DNA of 64,000 nt from Streptomyces sp. A2-16 (GTDB lineage Bacteria; Actinomycetota; Actinomycetes; Streptomycetales; Streptomycetaceae). Made by a program: the position numbers and the translations under genes. The stretch lies in the NCBI RefSeq assembly GCF_018128905.1, contig NZ_CP063808.1, positions 7,502,001 through 7,566,000 on the forward strand, read 5' to 3'. The notes under the pieces were generated by a model. It saw only the letters and a list, made by a program, of their open reading frames with translations. It was not told the origin of the DNA and did not search any database. Shown here piece after piece: positions 53,386-62,187 of this stretch. Each line of letters starts with the position of its first letter. Positions within the stretch are counted from its first letter, which is position 1.

Positions 53386-54528
53386 CTATAGCAATGTCTT
53401 CAACTTTTCTGCCAACAAGTCCCAGCGCCACTTCTCCTCGACCCACTCCCGTCCCCGCTCCCCCATGCGGCTCCGCAGTTCCGCGTCGCCGAGGAGGACG
53501 GTGATCCGTTCGGCCGCCTCCTCGACCGACCCGCCGCGCACGACCCAGCCGGTCTCGCCGTCGAGCACCGCGTCGGGGGCGCCGCCGGAGTCGCCCGCGA
53601 CGACGGGCAGCCCGGTCGCGGAGGCCTCCAGGTAGACGATCCCGAGCCCCTCCACGTCGAGCCCGCCCCGACGGGTCCGGCACGGCATCGCGAAGACGTC
53701 CCCTGCGCCGTAGTGCGCGGGCAGCTCGGCCCAGGGCACGGCCCCGGTGAAGCGCACGGAGTCGGCGACCCCGGTCTCGTGGGCGAGCTTGCGCAGCTCC
53801 TTGCCGTAGGGGCCGCCGCCGACGATCAGCAGGACGGTGTCGGGCTCCCGCGCGAGGATCCGCGGCATGGCGAGGATGAGGGTGTCCTGCCCCTTGCGCG
53901 GCACCAGCCGCGAGACGCAGACGACCACCGGCCGCTCGGTCAGCCCCAGCCGCGCCCGCACGGCGGCCCCGCCCGACCCGGGGTGGAAGGTCTTCTCGTC
54001 GACCCCCGGCGGCAGCTGCGTCATCCGCCCCGCGGCCGCCGGGGACAGCGCGGCGGCGATCCTCGACCGCGTGTACTCGCCGAGGTAGGTGATCGTGTCC
54101 GTGGACTCCCCGATCCGGCCCAACAGCTGCCGGGCCGCGGGCAGCTGGGCCCACCCCGCCTCGTGCCCGTGGGTCGTCGCCACCAGCCGCTCCGCACCGG
54201 CCTTCCTGAGCGCCGGGGCCATGAGCCCGAGCGGCGCGGCCGCCCCGAACCACACCGACGTACAGCCGTGCTCCCGCAGCAGCCCGACGGCCCTGCGGGT
54301 CGCGCCGGGCGTCGGCAGCAGCATGGTCGTGGAATCCCGTACGACGGTGAAGGGCTGCTCCGCGTCGAAGGCGGCGGTGGCCTCGACGCCCTCGCGGCTC
54401 CGCTTCCAGGTGGAGGCGTAGACGACCAGGCGCTCGGGGTCGAGCCGCAGCGCCATGTTGTGCAGGAACGCCTGGATGCCACCGGGGCGGGGCGGGAAGT
54501 CGTTCGTCACGATCAGGGTCTTGTGCAT
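53386..54528 (-). CDS. pimB: GT4 glycosyltransferase, PimB-like mannosyltransferase
   Basis: 380 residues. N-terminal TNDFPPRPGGIQAFLHNMA, GHEAGWAQLPAARQLL, and the GT4 donor site VCVSRLVPRKGQDTLI, GGGPYGKELRKLA and EGLGIVYLEASATGLPVVAG. In actinobacteria this enzyme adds the second mannose to phosphatidylinositol mannoside using GDP-mannose. It occupies the same slot as Rv2188c next to FadD15. Streptomyces makes PIMs, so the role is plausible; the sugar acceptor is not shown by the sequence. Confidence 0.88.
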   Translation of the reverse strand: MHKTLIVTNDFPPRPGGIQAFLHNMALRLDPERLVVYASTWKRSREGVEATAAFDAEQPFTVVRDSTTMLLPTPGATRRAVGLLREHGCTSVWFGAAAPLGLMAPALRKAGAERLVATTHGHEAGWAQLPAARQLLGRIGESTDTITYLGEYTRSRIAAALSPAAAGRMTQLPPGVDEKTFHPGSGGAAVRARLGLTERPVVVCVSRLVPRKGQDTLILAMPRILAREPDTVLLIVGGGPYGKELRKLAHETGVADSVRFTGAVPWAELPAHYGAGDVFAMPCRTRRGGLDVEGLGIVYLEASATGLPVVAGDSGGAPDAVLDGETGWVVRGGSVEEAAERITVLLGDAELRSRMGERGREWVEEKWRWDLLAEKLKTLL

Positions 54529-54649
54529 CGCGGCCGACCCTACCGAACCGGCTGCTCACAGCCGGGCACGGCCATGTCTGTGGCACCCTCACAGGAGAGC
54601 GGGACATCATGTTCTCCTCAAAGACCGAAAGAGAACGGCAGGGGATCAC

Positions 54650-55891
54650 GTGGACACGACGGCCTGGCGGCGATCCCTGACAGGACTGCTGCTGACCTGG
54701 GGCGTGACCAGGCTGTTGCTGCTGCTGTGGGTCTACAAGGTGTACGTCTTCCCGGGCCCCGACGTCACCAGTGACGTGTCGGTCATCTACCAGGGCTGGT
54801 ACGAGGTCCTGCGCACCGGAACGTTCCCTCAGGACGACGTGACCTGGCAGTATCCGCCGGCCGCGGCCCTCGCGATCCTCTCCCCCGCGCTGCTGCCCTT
54901 CCTGGAGTACACCCAGGCCTTCTTCCTCGTCGCCTTCGCCGCCGACCTGGCCGTCCTCCTCCTGCTGCTGTACGCGGGCCTGCGTCCCGGGCGACGACTG
55001 CGGGGAGCCTGGGTGTGGGTGGCGGGCGTACCTCTGCTCGGACCGACCGTCTACTCCCGCTACGACGTGATGGTGACCGCGGTGGCGGTCGCCGCGGTCC
55101 TCGCGGCGGCCCGGCATCCGAAGGTGGCCGGAGCCCTGGTGGGCTTCGGGGCCATGCTGAAGGTGTGGCCGGCGCTGATCCTGGTCGGCGTCCGCAGTCG
55201 CCGTGTCTGGGCCTCGGCGGCGGTGACTGCCCTGGTGGTCGCCGGACTGTTCGCGGTGGCGATGCCGGGGGCCTTCGCCTTCCTGACCTTCCAGCGGGAG
55301 CGGGGCACCGAGGTGGAGTCGCTGGGCTCCCTGGTCTTCCACGTCGCCCGCCACCACGGCTGGGACGGCTCGGTCCTGCTCAACTACGGCTCGGTGGAGT
55401 TCCTCGGCCCCTGGGTGACCATGGTCAGCACGGCCGCCCTCGCGCTGACCGGGATGGCCTTCGGACTGCTGCTGCTGTGGCGGCTGACGGCCACCCGGTT
55501 CGAGGCGCACACGGCGGCCGACGCGGCGCTGGTGGCGGTGCTGATGTTCACCACGACCAGCCGGGTGATCAGCCCGCAGTACATGGTGTGGCTGGTCGGC
55601 CTCGCGGCGGCCTGTCTGTGCTTCCGCGCGAGCCGGATGGGCCTGACCGCGGTCCTGGTGCTGGCGGCGTGCTTCGTGACGGTCCTGGAGTTCCCGATCT
55701 GGTTCGCGGACGTCGTGGCCAGCAGCCCGCGCGGCATCGGCCTCCTCGTCGTGCGCAACGGCCTGCTGGTCCTCGCCACGGTCGTCGGGATGCGTGAGCT
55801 GTGGCGGGCGACGGTCCCCAAGCGGGTCCAGCCGGACCCGGCACCGGACCAGAGCGCCGCTCCGGCCCAGGAGGCCCCGGCCTCGTCCTGA
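54650..55891 (+). CDS. GT87 family (DUF2029) membrane glycosyltransferase
   Basis: 413 residues from a GTG with AGGGGATC upstream. About ten membrane helices; the first loop holds FPGPDVTSDVSVIYQGWYEV, with the acidic residues of polyprenyl-phosphate-dependent GT-C enzymes, then DVTWQYPPAAA. Members such as Rv2181 are alpha-1,2-mannosyltransferases that use polyprenyl-phosphate mannose outside the membrane. Divergent from pimB; the C-terminal tail is Pro/Ala-rich. Confidence 0.86.
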   Translation: MDTTAWRRSLTGLLLTWGVTRLLLLLWVYKVYVFPGPDVTSDVSVIYQGWYEVLRTGTFPQDDVTWQYPPAAALAILSPALLPFLEYTQAFFLVAFAADLAVLLLLLYAGLRPGRRLRGAWVWVAGVPLLGPTVYSRYDVMVTAVAVAAVLAAARHPKVAGALVGFGAMLKVWPALILVGVRSRRVWASAAVTALVVAGLFAVAMPGAFAFLTFQRERGTEVESLGSLVFHVARHHGWDGSVLLNYGSVEFLGPWVTMVSTAALALTGMAFGLLLLWRLTATRFEAHTAADAALVAVLMFTTTSRVISPQYMVWLVGLAAACLCFRASRMGLTAVLVLAACFVTVLEFPIWFADVVASSPRGIGLLVVRNGLLVLATVVGMRELWRATVPKRVQPDPAPDQSAAPAQEAPASS

Positions 55892-55949
55892 GCGCCGTAC
55901 GCGTGGACCGGGGACGGTGCGGGCCGAGGGGCCGCGGCCGGCTCCGGGC

Positions 55950-55985
55950 GGCCGGATCAGCCGAACCCGGCCGGATCAGCCGAAC
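55950..55985 (-). repeat. 19 bp tandem duplication at the protease stop codon
   Basis: GGCCGGATCAGCCGAAC occurs at 55950-55966 and 55969-55985, an offset of 19 bp. The second copy contains the protease stop (TTC GGC TGA on the minus strand), so the first copy repeats the codons for Phe-Gly-stop downstream. Confidence 0.85.
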
Positions 55986-57169
55986 TGGTCCCGCAGGTAC
56001 TCCTGCCACTGGGCGGTGAAGGCCTTCAGGTCGGTGCCGAGCACCTTCGCCATGGCCTCCTCCACCGCCCCCCGCCGCTTCTCGTGCGTGCCCACGGCCC
56101 GGTAGAACGCGTCCAGCTTCCCCTCGCCCCACCGGTCCGCGATCATCCGGCAGGCCATCCAGCCGCTCTCGTAGGACAGCGCGAGCCCGGTCGCGCTGCC
56201 GCCGAAGCCGAAGTCCGCGTCGGACGGCAGGGCCGCGGGCACCCGGCCCGCGGAGACGGCCTCCGACAGCTCCGGCGCGGCCTCGGCCGGGGTGCGCCCG
56301 GTGTCCCGGTAGCCGACCCAGTCGGCGAACCCCTCCGACAGCCACAGCGGTGTCGCCGCGGTGGTGTCGGCACGGGTGGCGACATGGGTGGTCTCGTGGG
56401 TGAGCACGACCTGTCTGCCCAGGGTGCCGAGGAGGGCGTACGCGTCGGGGTTGACGATGATCCGGTCCGCGGGTGCCTGCGCCGGGGCGCCCGTCTCGCC
56501 GGTGGTGACGGCCGCGATGCCCCGGTACGAGGAGGCCGGCGAGCCGAGCAGTCCCGCCATCCCGTCCAGGGACTTCGGTACGAGCACGACGACATGCCCC
56601 GCCCACTTCGTGCCCCAGGCGTCCGACACCGCGGGCACCGCGTGGTCGGCGAGGTCCGCGAAGGAGTGCAGCTTCTCACCGGAGTGTCCGACGCCGAGGA
56701 CGATGCTGTGCCTTCCGCGGACGACCCTCACCTGGCCCTGGTCCCACAGCAGCTGCGGGGCCTTCCTGGCGGGCTTCTCGCTGCGGACGTACCACTGGTC
56801 GGCCGCGTCCAGGGAGAGGTTCATGGTGCGGGCGACGGTGACGGGGGCCCGGTCGTACCCCTGGACCTGGTAGCGGAGTTCGGCGTCGGCGGTGGCGGTG
56901 GAGCCGCTGCGGTGCACTGCGGTGACCTTGTAGGACCAGGAGGCGAGGGGGACGGCGCTGAGGTCCTTCCACCAGTCCGCGGTGCCCGTCCTCGCCACCG
57001 CCGCCCCGTCGCGGTCCAGGACGGCCGTGGCCCGCCGGTCGAGGACGCGTTGGACGTCGGCCCGGGCGGTGTCGGCGGCCGTGGGCCTCCCGCCACAGGC
57101 CACCAGGGAGACCAGCAGCAGGCACACCACCACGACACCGTGTTCCGACGCCCGCCTTCGACCAGCCAT
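55976..57169 (-). CDS. Lipoprotein zinc metalloprotease (gluzincin-like)
   Basis: 397 residues. Signal peptide VVVVCLLLVSLVACGG with a lipobox ending at C25. The middle part has a cystatin/NTF2-like pattern, then the zinc motif HETTH (258-262) and the third ligand in LSEGFADWVGYRD (E279). Likely anchored outside the membrane. The peptidase class is inferred from HExxH plus E. It converges with the GT87 gene and follows the first NlpC/P60 gene on the minus strand. Confidence 0.84.
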   Translation of the reverse strand: MAGRRRASEHGVVVVCLLLVSLVACGGRPTAADTARADVQRVLDRRATAVLDRDGAAVARTGTADWWKDLSAVPLASWSYKVTAVHRSGSTATADAELRYQVQGYDRAPVTVARTMNLSLDAADQWYVRSEKPARKAPQLLWDQGQVRVVRGRHSIVLGVGHSGEKLHSFADLADHAVPAVSDAWGTKWAGHVVVLVPKSLDGMAGLLGSPASSYRGIAAVTTGETGAPAQAPADRIIVNPDAYALLGTLGRQVVLTHETTHVATRADTTAATPLWLSEGFADWVGYRDTGRTPAEAAPELSEAVSAGRVPAALPSDADFGFGGSATGLALSYESGWMACRMIADRWGEGKLDAFYRAVGTHEKRRGAVEEAMAKVLGTDLKAFTAQWQEYLRDQFG

Positions 57170-57202
57170 GTTTCCCGATCGTACGGGTATCGGCGCCCTC
57201 GG

Positions 57203-58219
57203 TCAGGGCCGCGTGACCGTCGCCCCCGGCATCATGCCCACCGGGTCGTAGCGGACCGGGGCGCCGGGGTAGGGGGCGTGGACGACCTGGCCGTTGCCGA
57301 CGTACATGCCGACGTGGCTGGCGTCGCCCCGGTAGGTGACCAGGTCGCCGGGCTGCGCCTGGGAGAGCGGGACCTGGCGGCCGGCGTAGCGCTGGGCCTG
57401 CGAGGTGCGCGGCAGGGAGACACCGGCCTGGGCGTACGACCACTGCATCAGGCCCGAACAGTCGAAGCCGTTGGGTCCGTTGGCGCCCCACACGTACGGC
57501 TTGCCGATCGCGGACTGCGCGGCGGCCACGGCGGCTGCCGCCCGGCCCGAGGGCGCCGCGGCCCCCGTCAGGTCGGGCATCTCGGAGCGCCCGGAGCGGG
57601 AGGCCCGGTCGTAGGCGGCGCGCTCGTCGGACGGGAGGGAGTTGAGGAGTTCGCGCGCCGTGGCGAGCTTCTTCTCCACGGTCCGCTTGTGGGAGGCGAC
57701 GGCCTTGCGGCTCCTCTCCAGCTCGCCGAGCTTCAGGGCCGCCTCGCTGCGCTCCTGGGCGAGTTCGCGCATGGCCTCCTGGAGGTCCTTGAGCTCGCCC
57801 GCCTGGTGGGCGTTGATGCGGTCCAGGACGGCGGCCTTGTCGAGGTAGTCGTCCGGGTCGTCGGAGAACAGCAGCGCCAGGGACGGGTCGAGTCCCCCGG
57901 AGCGGTACTGGGCGCCGGCCAGCGAACCGAGCGCGTCCCGCATGGAGTTGATGCGCTCCTGCTGCCGCGCGATCCCGTCCTGCGCGGTGGAGACCTCCTC
58001 GCGCAGCGAGTCGGCGCGTTCGTCGGCCTGGTTGAAGGCCTCGGTGGCCTGCTCGGCCTGCTCGTAGAGGCGGTCCACCTCGGCCCGGGTGTCGTCGGAC
58101 GGGGCGGCGAAGGCCGGTACCGCGCCGAGCGCGGCGGCCGCGGCGGACAGCACGCACAAAGCGGCACCGGCGCCCCGGTTGAACCCGGACGTCTGGACAA
58201 GGCGGCGATGGGACCCCAC
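57203..58219 (-). CDS. NlpC/P60 peptidoglycan endopeptidase (first copy)
   Basis: 338 residues from the GTG at 58219 (GAAGGAG 10 nt upstream). Signal peptide to about residue 39, a coiled coil (45-200) with DRLYEQAEQATEAFNQADE, then an NlpC/P60 domain with C254 in GFDCSGLMQW, H302 in SHVGMYVG and H314 in VVHAPY. It cleaves stem peptides, as RipA/RpfB partners do. Paralogue of the next gene; the pair resembles Rv2190c. A 10 bp hairpin upstream ends the other copy. Confidence 0.92.
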   Translation of the reverse strand: MGSHRRLVQTSGFNRGAGAALCVLSAAAAALGAVPAFAAPSDDTRAEVDRLYEQAEQATEAFNQADERADSLREEVSTAQDGIARQQERINSMRDALGSLAGAQYRSGGLDPSLALLFSDDPDDYLDKAAVLDRINAHQAGELKDLQEAMRELAQERSEAALKLGELERSRKAVASHKRTVEKKLATARELLNSLPSDERAAYDRASRSGRSEMPDLTGAAAPSGRAAAAVAAAQSAIGKPYVWGANGPNGFDCSGLMQWSYAQAGVSLPRTSQAQRYAGRQVPLSQAQPGDLVTYRGDASHVGMYVGNGQVVHAPYPGAPVRYDPVGMMPGATVTRP

Positions 58220-58315
58220 GGAGGCCGCGCTCCTTCCCTTGGCGGACGAGAACGCGGCAGACAGTAGCCCCGTGAACGGGACCCGGCCAAAGACCTCAGG
58301 GGGGGGCACAAAGTG

Positions 58316-58351
58316 ACGCCCCGCCTCAGACGCAGGTCATGGGCGGGGCGT
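58316..58351 (-). terminator. Hairpin terminator after the second NlpC/P60 gene
   Basis: ACGCCCCGCC (58316-58325) and GGCGGGGCGT (58342-58351) pair perfectly around a 16 nt loop, 73 bp past the stop of the gene at 58424. The first-copy gene therefore probably has its own promoter. Confidence 0.75.
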
Positions 58352-58423
58352 GGAGTCAGATGCAGTTGTCGCGATTCGCCCGAACGGGGGGTGCGTCGTC
58401 GCGATCTTGATCGGCTGCGGGCC

Positions 58424-59458
58424 TCAGATCCGCACGCCGAACTGGAACGGCATGTTGTTGATCGACTCGTAGCGGACGACCGTGCCGGTGCGCGGGGCGT
58501 GGATGATCTGGCCGTTGCCCGCGTACAGGCCGACGTGGTGCAGGTCGCCGTAGAAGATGACCAGGTCGCCGACCTTGAGGTCGCTCTGGGAGTAGATGCG
58601 GGTGCCGGCGTTGGCCTGGGCCTGCGAGGTGCGCGGGATGGTGATGCCGGCCTGCGCGTAGGCCCAGGAGGTCAGGCCCGAGCAGTCGTAGGAGGCGGTG
58701 CCGGTGGCGCCGTAGACGTAGGGCTTGCCGAGCTGGGTCTGGGCGGCGTTGAAGGCGGCCTGGGCCCGGGCGGAGGACGCGGGGGCGTCACCGAGGTCCA
58801 CGCGCGCGCTCGCGGAGCGGCTGGCACGACTGTCGGCGGCGGCGAGGGCGGCCTTCTCGGCGGCCGTCAGCGTGTTGAGGAGCTTCTGCGCCTCGGCGAG
58901 CTTGCCCTGAACGGCCTTCTTCTGCTTGGCCAGTTCGGTGCGGGTGCTCGCGAGGTCCTTCAGCTTCTCGGAGGCCTCGGCGCGGTCCTGGGCCAGCTCG
59001 CGCTGCTTCTCCTGGATCTTCTTCAGCGCCTCGACCTGCTGGGAGCTGAGCTGGTCCGCGGTGGACGCCTTGTCCAGGTAGTCGTCCGGGTTCGACGACA
59101 GGAAGAGCTGGAGCGAGGAGTCGATGGTGCCGGTGCGGTACTGCGCGGCGGCCGCGAGGCCTATGGAGTCCCGCAGTTCGTTCAGGTCGTCCTGGCCGCG
59201 GGCCACGTTGTCCTGGATGGTGGAGATCTCCTTCTGGAGGCTCTCCTGCTTCTCCTTGGCGCCGTTGAGCTTCTCGGTGGCCTGCTCGGCCTGCTCGTAG
59301 AGGGCGTCGACCTTCGCCTTGACCTCGTCCTTGCTCGGCTTCGCGCTCGGCGCGGCATTGGCGGCATTGGCACTGAGGGCCACGGCGGCAGCGGCTGCGG
59401 TCGTGAGCACGGTCACGCGCGTACGGCTCGGCTGCTTGGGTCGACGATGGGACGCCAC
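58424..59458 (-). CDS. NlpC/P60 peptidoglycan endopeptidase (second copy)
   Basis: 344 residues from the GTG at 59458, which follows GAAGGAG at 9 nt. Signal peptide to about residue 36, coiled coil 45-200 (ALYEQAEQATEKLNGAKEKQ), then the NlpC/P60 domain with C259 in SYDCSGLTSWAYAQAG and H in HHVGLYAGNGQIIHAP. Same layout and same MASHRR-type N-terminus as the first copy, so a tandem duplication. Promoter at 59511-59540. Confidence 0.92.
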   Translation of the reverse strand: MASHRRPKQPSRTRVTVLTTAAAAAVALSANAANAAPSAKPSKDEVKAKVDALYEQAEQATEKLNGAKEKQESLQKEISTIQDNVARGQDDLNELRDSIGLAAAAQYRTGTIDSSLQLFLSSNPDDYLDKASTADQLSSQQVEALKKIQEKQRELAQDRAEASEKLKDLASTRTELAKQKKAVQGKLAEAQKLLNTLTAAEKAALAAADSRASRSASARVDLGDAPASSARAQAAFNAAQTQLGKPYVYGATGTASYDCSGLTSWAYAQAGITIPRTSQAQANAGTRIYSQSDLKVGDLVIFYGDLHHVGLYAGNGQIIHAPRTGTVVRYESINNMPFQFGVRI

Positions 59459-59510
59459 GGAGGTGAACTCCTTCTTTTGAGTGATCACCCGCTCGGAGGT
59501 TCGAGCCCAG

Positions 59511-59540
59511 ACCCTAGTGACCATCCCGTGATCAGTTCAA
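59511..59540 (-). promoter_or_regulatory. Promoter of the second NlpC/P60 gene
   Basis: On the minus strand TTGAAC (59535-59540) and TAGGGT (59511-59516) are 18 bp apart. The spacer holds TGATCACGGGATGGTCA; TGATCAC recurs in the 5' leader near 59482. Transcription would start about 46 nt before the GTG. Confidence 0.65.
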
Positions 59541-59667
59541 ATCCTCAGGAGCAAAATCCTGTCACGCCATGCATTCTTTACACACAACTCACGTGCAGTG
59601 ATACGCGATTGACACTACGTTGCGTGACGATAAGGCTAATTCGGGCATTAAACCTGGACCCTGATGT
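59541..59667. promoter_or_regulatory. AT-rich gap with an orphan plus-strand promoter-like site
   Basis: This short gap is much richer in A and T than the rest of the window. It contains perfect TTGACA (59609-59614) on the plus strand followed 16 bp later by TAAGGC (59631-59636). No plus-strand gene follows, because the NYN gene is on the minus strand. Confidence 0.4.
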
Positions 59668-61011
59668 TTAGGACAGGCGCTTGAGAAGCACCGCGGAAGC
59701 GACCGGCCGCGCCCCCGCCTTGGCGATCCCGTCGGCGACCTCGCGGTCGGTCGAGGCGACGATGACCGGCCGCCCCGGCGGCTCGGCACGCACCAGCTGG
59801 CGGATCAACTCGTCGGCGGTGACACCCGCCTTCGAGAACAGCACCCGCACCCCGCGCGGCGGCGCGAGCAGCACCGGCGCGGCCAGCTCGGCCCCGTCGA
59901 AGACGCAGGTCACCTCCGCCCCGGTCTGCGCCGCGAGCTGGGAGAGCTGCCCGAGGAGCCTCAGGCGCTGCTTCTCCAGCGGCATCTGGGGATAGCCGGT
60001 CTTGGTGACGTTGTAGCCGTCGACCACCAAGTGCGCCTGGGGCAGGGCGAGAAGCTGGTCCAGGATGGCCGGATCGTGCTCGGACAGCGCCCGCGCGGCG
60101 ATGTCCTTCGGGGTCATGCGGCCCGGTTCGACCGCGTCCACGGTCTCGGCGGGCCGTACCGAGACGGGCGGCAACGCCAGCTCCCGGCGCAGCCCTTGGG
60201 CCGCGTCCAGAACGGTGTCCAGAAGCAGACGCACGCGCATGTCCTCGACACTGCGCCCCTCCCGTGCCGCTCTGCGCGTGGCCTCCAGAGCGGCCTCCGC
60301 CTCCCCGAGGCGTGCCTTCAGGCGCCGGGACTCGCTCTCGGCGGCGGACACCTGGGTCTGGCCCTCGGTGCGCACGGCCTCCATCTCGGCCTGCAGCTTG
60401 CGCAGCGCCGCCTCGCCGCGCTTGACGTCACTGAGTGCCGCGCGCAGCTTGCGGTGAAGCGATTCGGCTTCCTTCTTGGCGACCTCCAGGTCGGCGCGCA
60501 GCCGCTCGGTGTCGGCGCGCGTCTGGTCGCGGGCGGCCGCGAGCTCCTCGCGCAGCCGCTCCAGCTCGGCACGGCTCTCCTCGTCGGCCCGCTCGGCGTC
60601 CGCCCGCTGGGCCTCCTCACCGGCCGCGGTGACCAGCTTGACCCAGCCGGTGGGACGCAGAACATAGGCCGCGGCCGCCACATCGAGCGGGTCCGCGGCC
60701 GGGGGCGGGGCACCGGAGTCGAGGGCGCCGGACAGCTCCGGCTGGGCCTCTCTGAACTTCTCCCCGATGCGCTGGCGGAACAGCGGATCGGTCTCCAGCG
60801 CGGCCGCCATCGCGTTGCCCGCGAACTTGGCCCGCCGGTTCGGCGCGAAGCGCGCGTACTGCCTCAGCTGGGCGGGCAGTTCGCCGACGGTCAGCCCGCC
60901 GAAGCCTTCCGAGACGATGTGCACGACCCGGCGCCGCACACTGTCGGGCAGCGGACGGTCGAGCACCTCGGCGGCGCCGTCGCCCGGCCCCCCGCCTTGT
61001 GTCTCCACCAT
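59668..61011 (-). CDS. NYN-domain (YacP-like) RNA-binding protein with coiled coil
   Basis: 447 residues. The N-terminal domain (about 20-125) is helical; residues 130-260 form a long charged coiled coil (for example ERLREELAAARDQTRADTER). The C-terminal NYN/PIN-like nuclease domain (about 325-447) keeps its acidic residues: AHLVVDGYNVTKTGYPQMPL, VTCVFDGAEL, IVASTDREVADGIAKAG. YacP/Rae1-type relatives cleave mRNA. Actinobacterial homologues carry this extra coiled coil. Confidence 0.87.
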   Translation of the reverse strand: MVETQGGGPGDGAAEVLDRPLPDSVRRRVVHIVSEGFGGLTVGELPAQLRQYARFAPNRRAKFAGNAMAAALETDPLFRQRIGEKFREAQPELSGALDSGAPPPAADPLDVAAAAYVLRPTGWVKLVTAAGEEAQRADAERADEESRAELERLREELAAARDQTRADTERLRADLEVAKKEAESLHRKLRAALSDVKRGEAALRKLQAEMEAVRTEGQTQVSAAESESRRLKARLGEAEAALEATRRAAREGRSVEDMRVRLLLDTVLDAAQGLRRELALPPVSVRPAETVDAVEPGRMTPKDIAARALSEHDPAILDQLLALPQAHLVVDGYNVTKTGYPQMPLEKQRLRLLGQLSQLAAQTGAEVTCVFDGAELAAPVLLAPPRGVRVLFSKAGVTADELIRQLVRAEPPGRPVIVASTDREVADGIAKAGARPVASAVLLKRLS

Positions 61012-61046
61012 CCGTCACACCCCATCGCCGTGCGGGGCCGGCCCTG

Positions 61047-61286
61047 TCAGGAGCCGGCGCCCGGCCTGTCCACGAGTTCCACCTGGTCCACCGCGTTGCA
61101 CCAGCGGCACCGCACCGACTCGATGGTCTCACTGACCACCTCGCGCTCCTCGACATTCGGCTCGCCGGCCAGATCGAGGTGGACGTACTCGACGACCTTC
61201 GACGAGCGGGTCACGTCGAAGCGCGTGAGGTTGCCGCAGAGGGTGCAGCGCCACCGCGTCGAGGCGGTCGGGAGGGGAACCGTCAT
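61047..61286 (-). CDS. Small zinc-ribbon protein
   Basis: 79 residues. Two CxxC pairs, CTLCGNLTRFDV and CRWCNAVDQV, 46 residues apart, form a likely zinc ribbon around a charged middle. It could bind nucleic acid or protein. Function unknown. It precedes the NYN gene on the same strand with a gap of 35 bp, so they may be co-transcribed. Confidence 0.8.
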   Translation of the reverse strand: MTVPLPTASTRWRCTLCGNLTRFDVTRSSKVVEYVHLDLAGEPNVEEREVVSETIESVRCRWCNAVDQVELVDRPGAGS

Positions 61287-61446
61287 CGTGACTGTGCTCT
61301 TTCCTACTAGCCATTGTCAGTGACACACCGGCGTCCCGGTGCATGTGGCTCGTAACCCTACGGCCTGGCGGGTACTCGCCGCTCGGGCGTCCGCAGCGGC
61401 GAGGCGGTCTGTCGGGTTGCGTCCGGTTACGTCATGCTCTGTGTTC

Positions 61447-62187
61447 ATGATCAGCAACTGGAGGGTGACGGTCGGTGGAGCAAGCAGGGCGCTGTGGGGG
61501 CCGGCTCCGGTCACCTACGGCCTGATCGCCCTGTGCTGTCTGGTCTTCGTGGTCGGCCCCGCCTCGGGTCTCGATCCGGCCTACGGCTCCGGGGACGCGG
61601 CCCTGGCCGCCCAGCGCGCCTACTTCCACCGCTGGGGCGTGGTCCCGGCCGAGCTCTTCGAGGACGCGCCCGGTGCCGCGCTCACCCCGGCCACCGCGCT
61701 GTTCGTGCACGGCAGCTGGGTGCACCTGCTGGGCAACATGCTCTTCCTCTACGTCTTCGGCGTGATGACCGAGGAACGGATGGGCCGGCTGCAGTTCCTC
61801 CTCTTCTACCTCGGCTGCGGCTACCTCGCCCTGCTGGGCTACGCGGCCGCCAACGCCGACTCCGACCAGTCCCTGGTCGGTGCCTCCGGGGCGATCTCGG
61901 CGGTCCTCGGCGCGTTCCTGTTCCTGTTCCCCGGGGCCCGGGTGACCAGTCTCCTGCCGTTCCTGTTCTTCCTGCCGCTGCGCTTCCCCGCCTGGGTCGT
62001 CCTCCCCTTCTGGGCGGCCCTGCAGTGGCTCGCGGCGGGCCGGGCCTCCGACGGCCCCGGGGTGGCGTATCTGGCCCACCTGGTGGGCTTCGGCCTGGGC
62101 CTGGTCTTCGCCTGGGTGCGGTTCGGCCGTACCACTAGAGTGAGGGCCGCCCCAGCGACAGCCCCCGAGGGAGAGAACCAGCCGTGA
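61447..62187 (+). CDS. Rhomboid-family intramembrane serine protease
   Basis: 246 residues with six or seven membrane helices. N97 in HLLGNMLFL, S147 in LVGASGAIS and H211 in AYLAHLVGF form the rhomboid catalytic set. Cleaves membrane proteins within the lipid bilayer; substrates unknown. GTG at 61441 is an alternative start. Overlaps the next gene by 4 nt. Confidence 0.9.
   Translation: MISNWRVTVGGASRALWGPAPVTYGLIALCCLVFVVGPASGLDPAYGSGDAALAAQRAYFHRWGVVPAELFEDAPGAALTPATALFVHGSWVHLLGNMLFLYVFGVMTEERMGRLQFLLFYLGCGYLALLGYAAANADSDQSLVGASGAISAVLGAFLFLFPGARVTSLLPFLFFLPLRFPAWVVLPFWAALQWLAAGRASDGPGVAYLAHLVGFGLGLVFAWVRFGRTTRVRAAPATAPEGENQP

Noticed and set aside
58220..59667. c-di-AMP (ydaO) riboswitch before the NlpC/P60 genes
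   Set aside because: Such riboswitches precede some Streptomyces wall hydrolase genes, but I found none of the conserved blocks in either upstream region.
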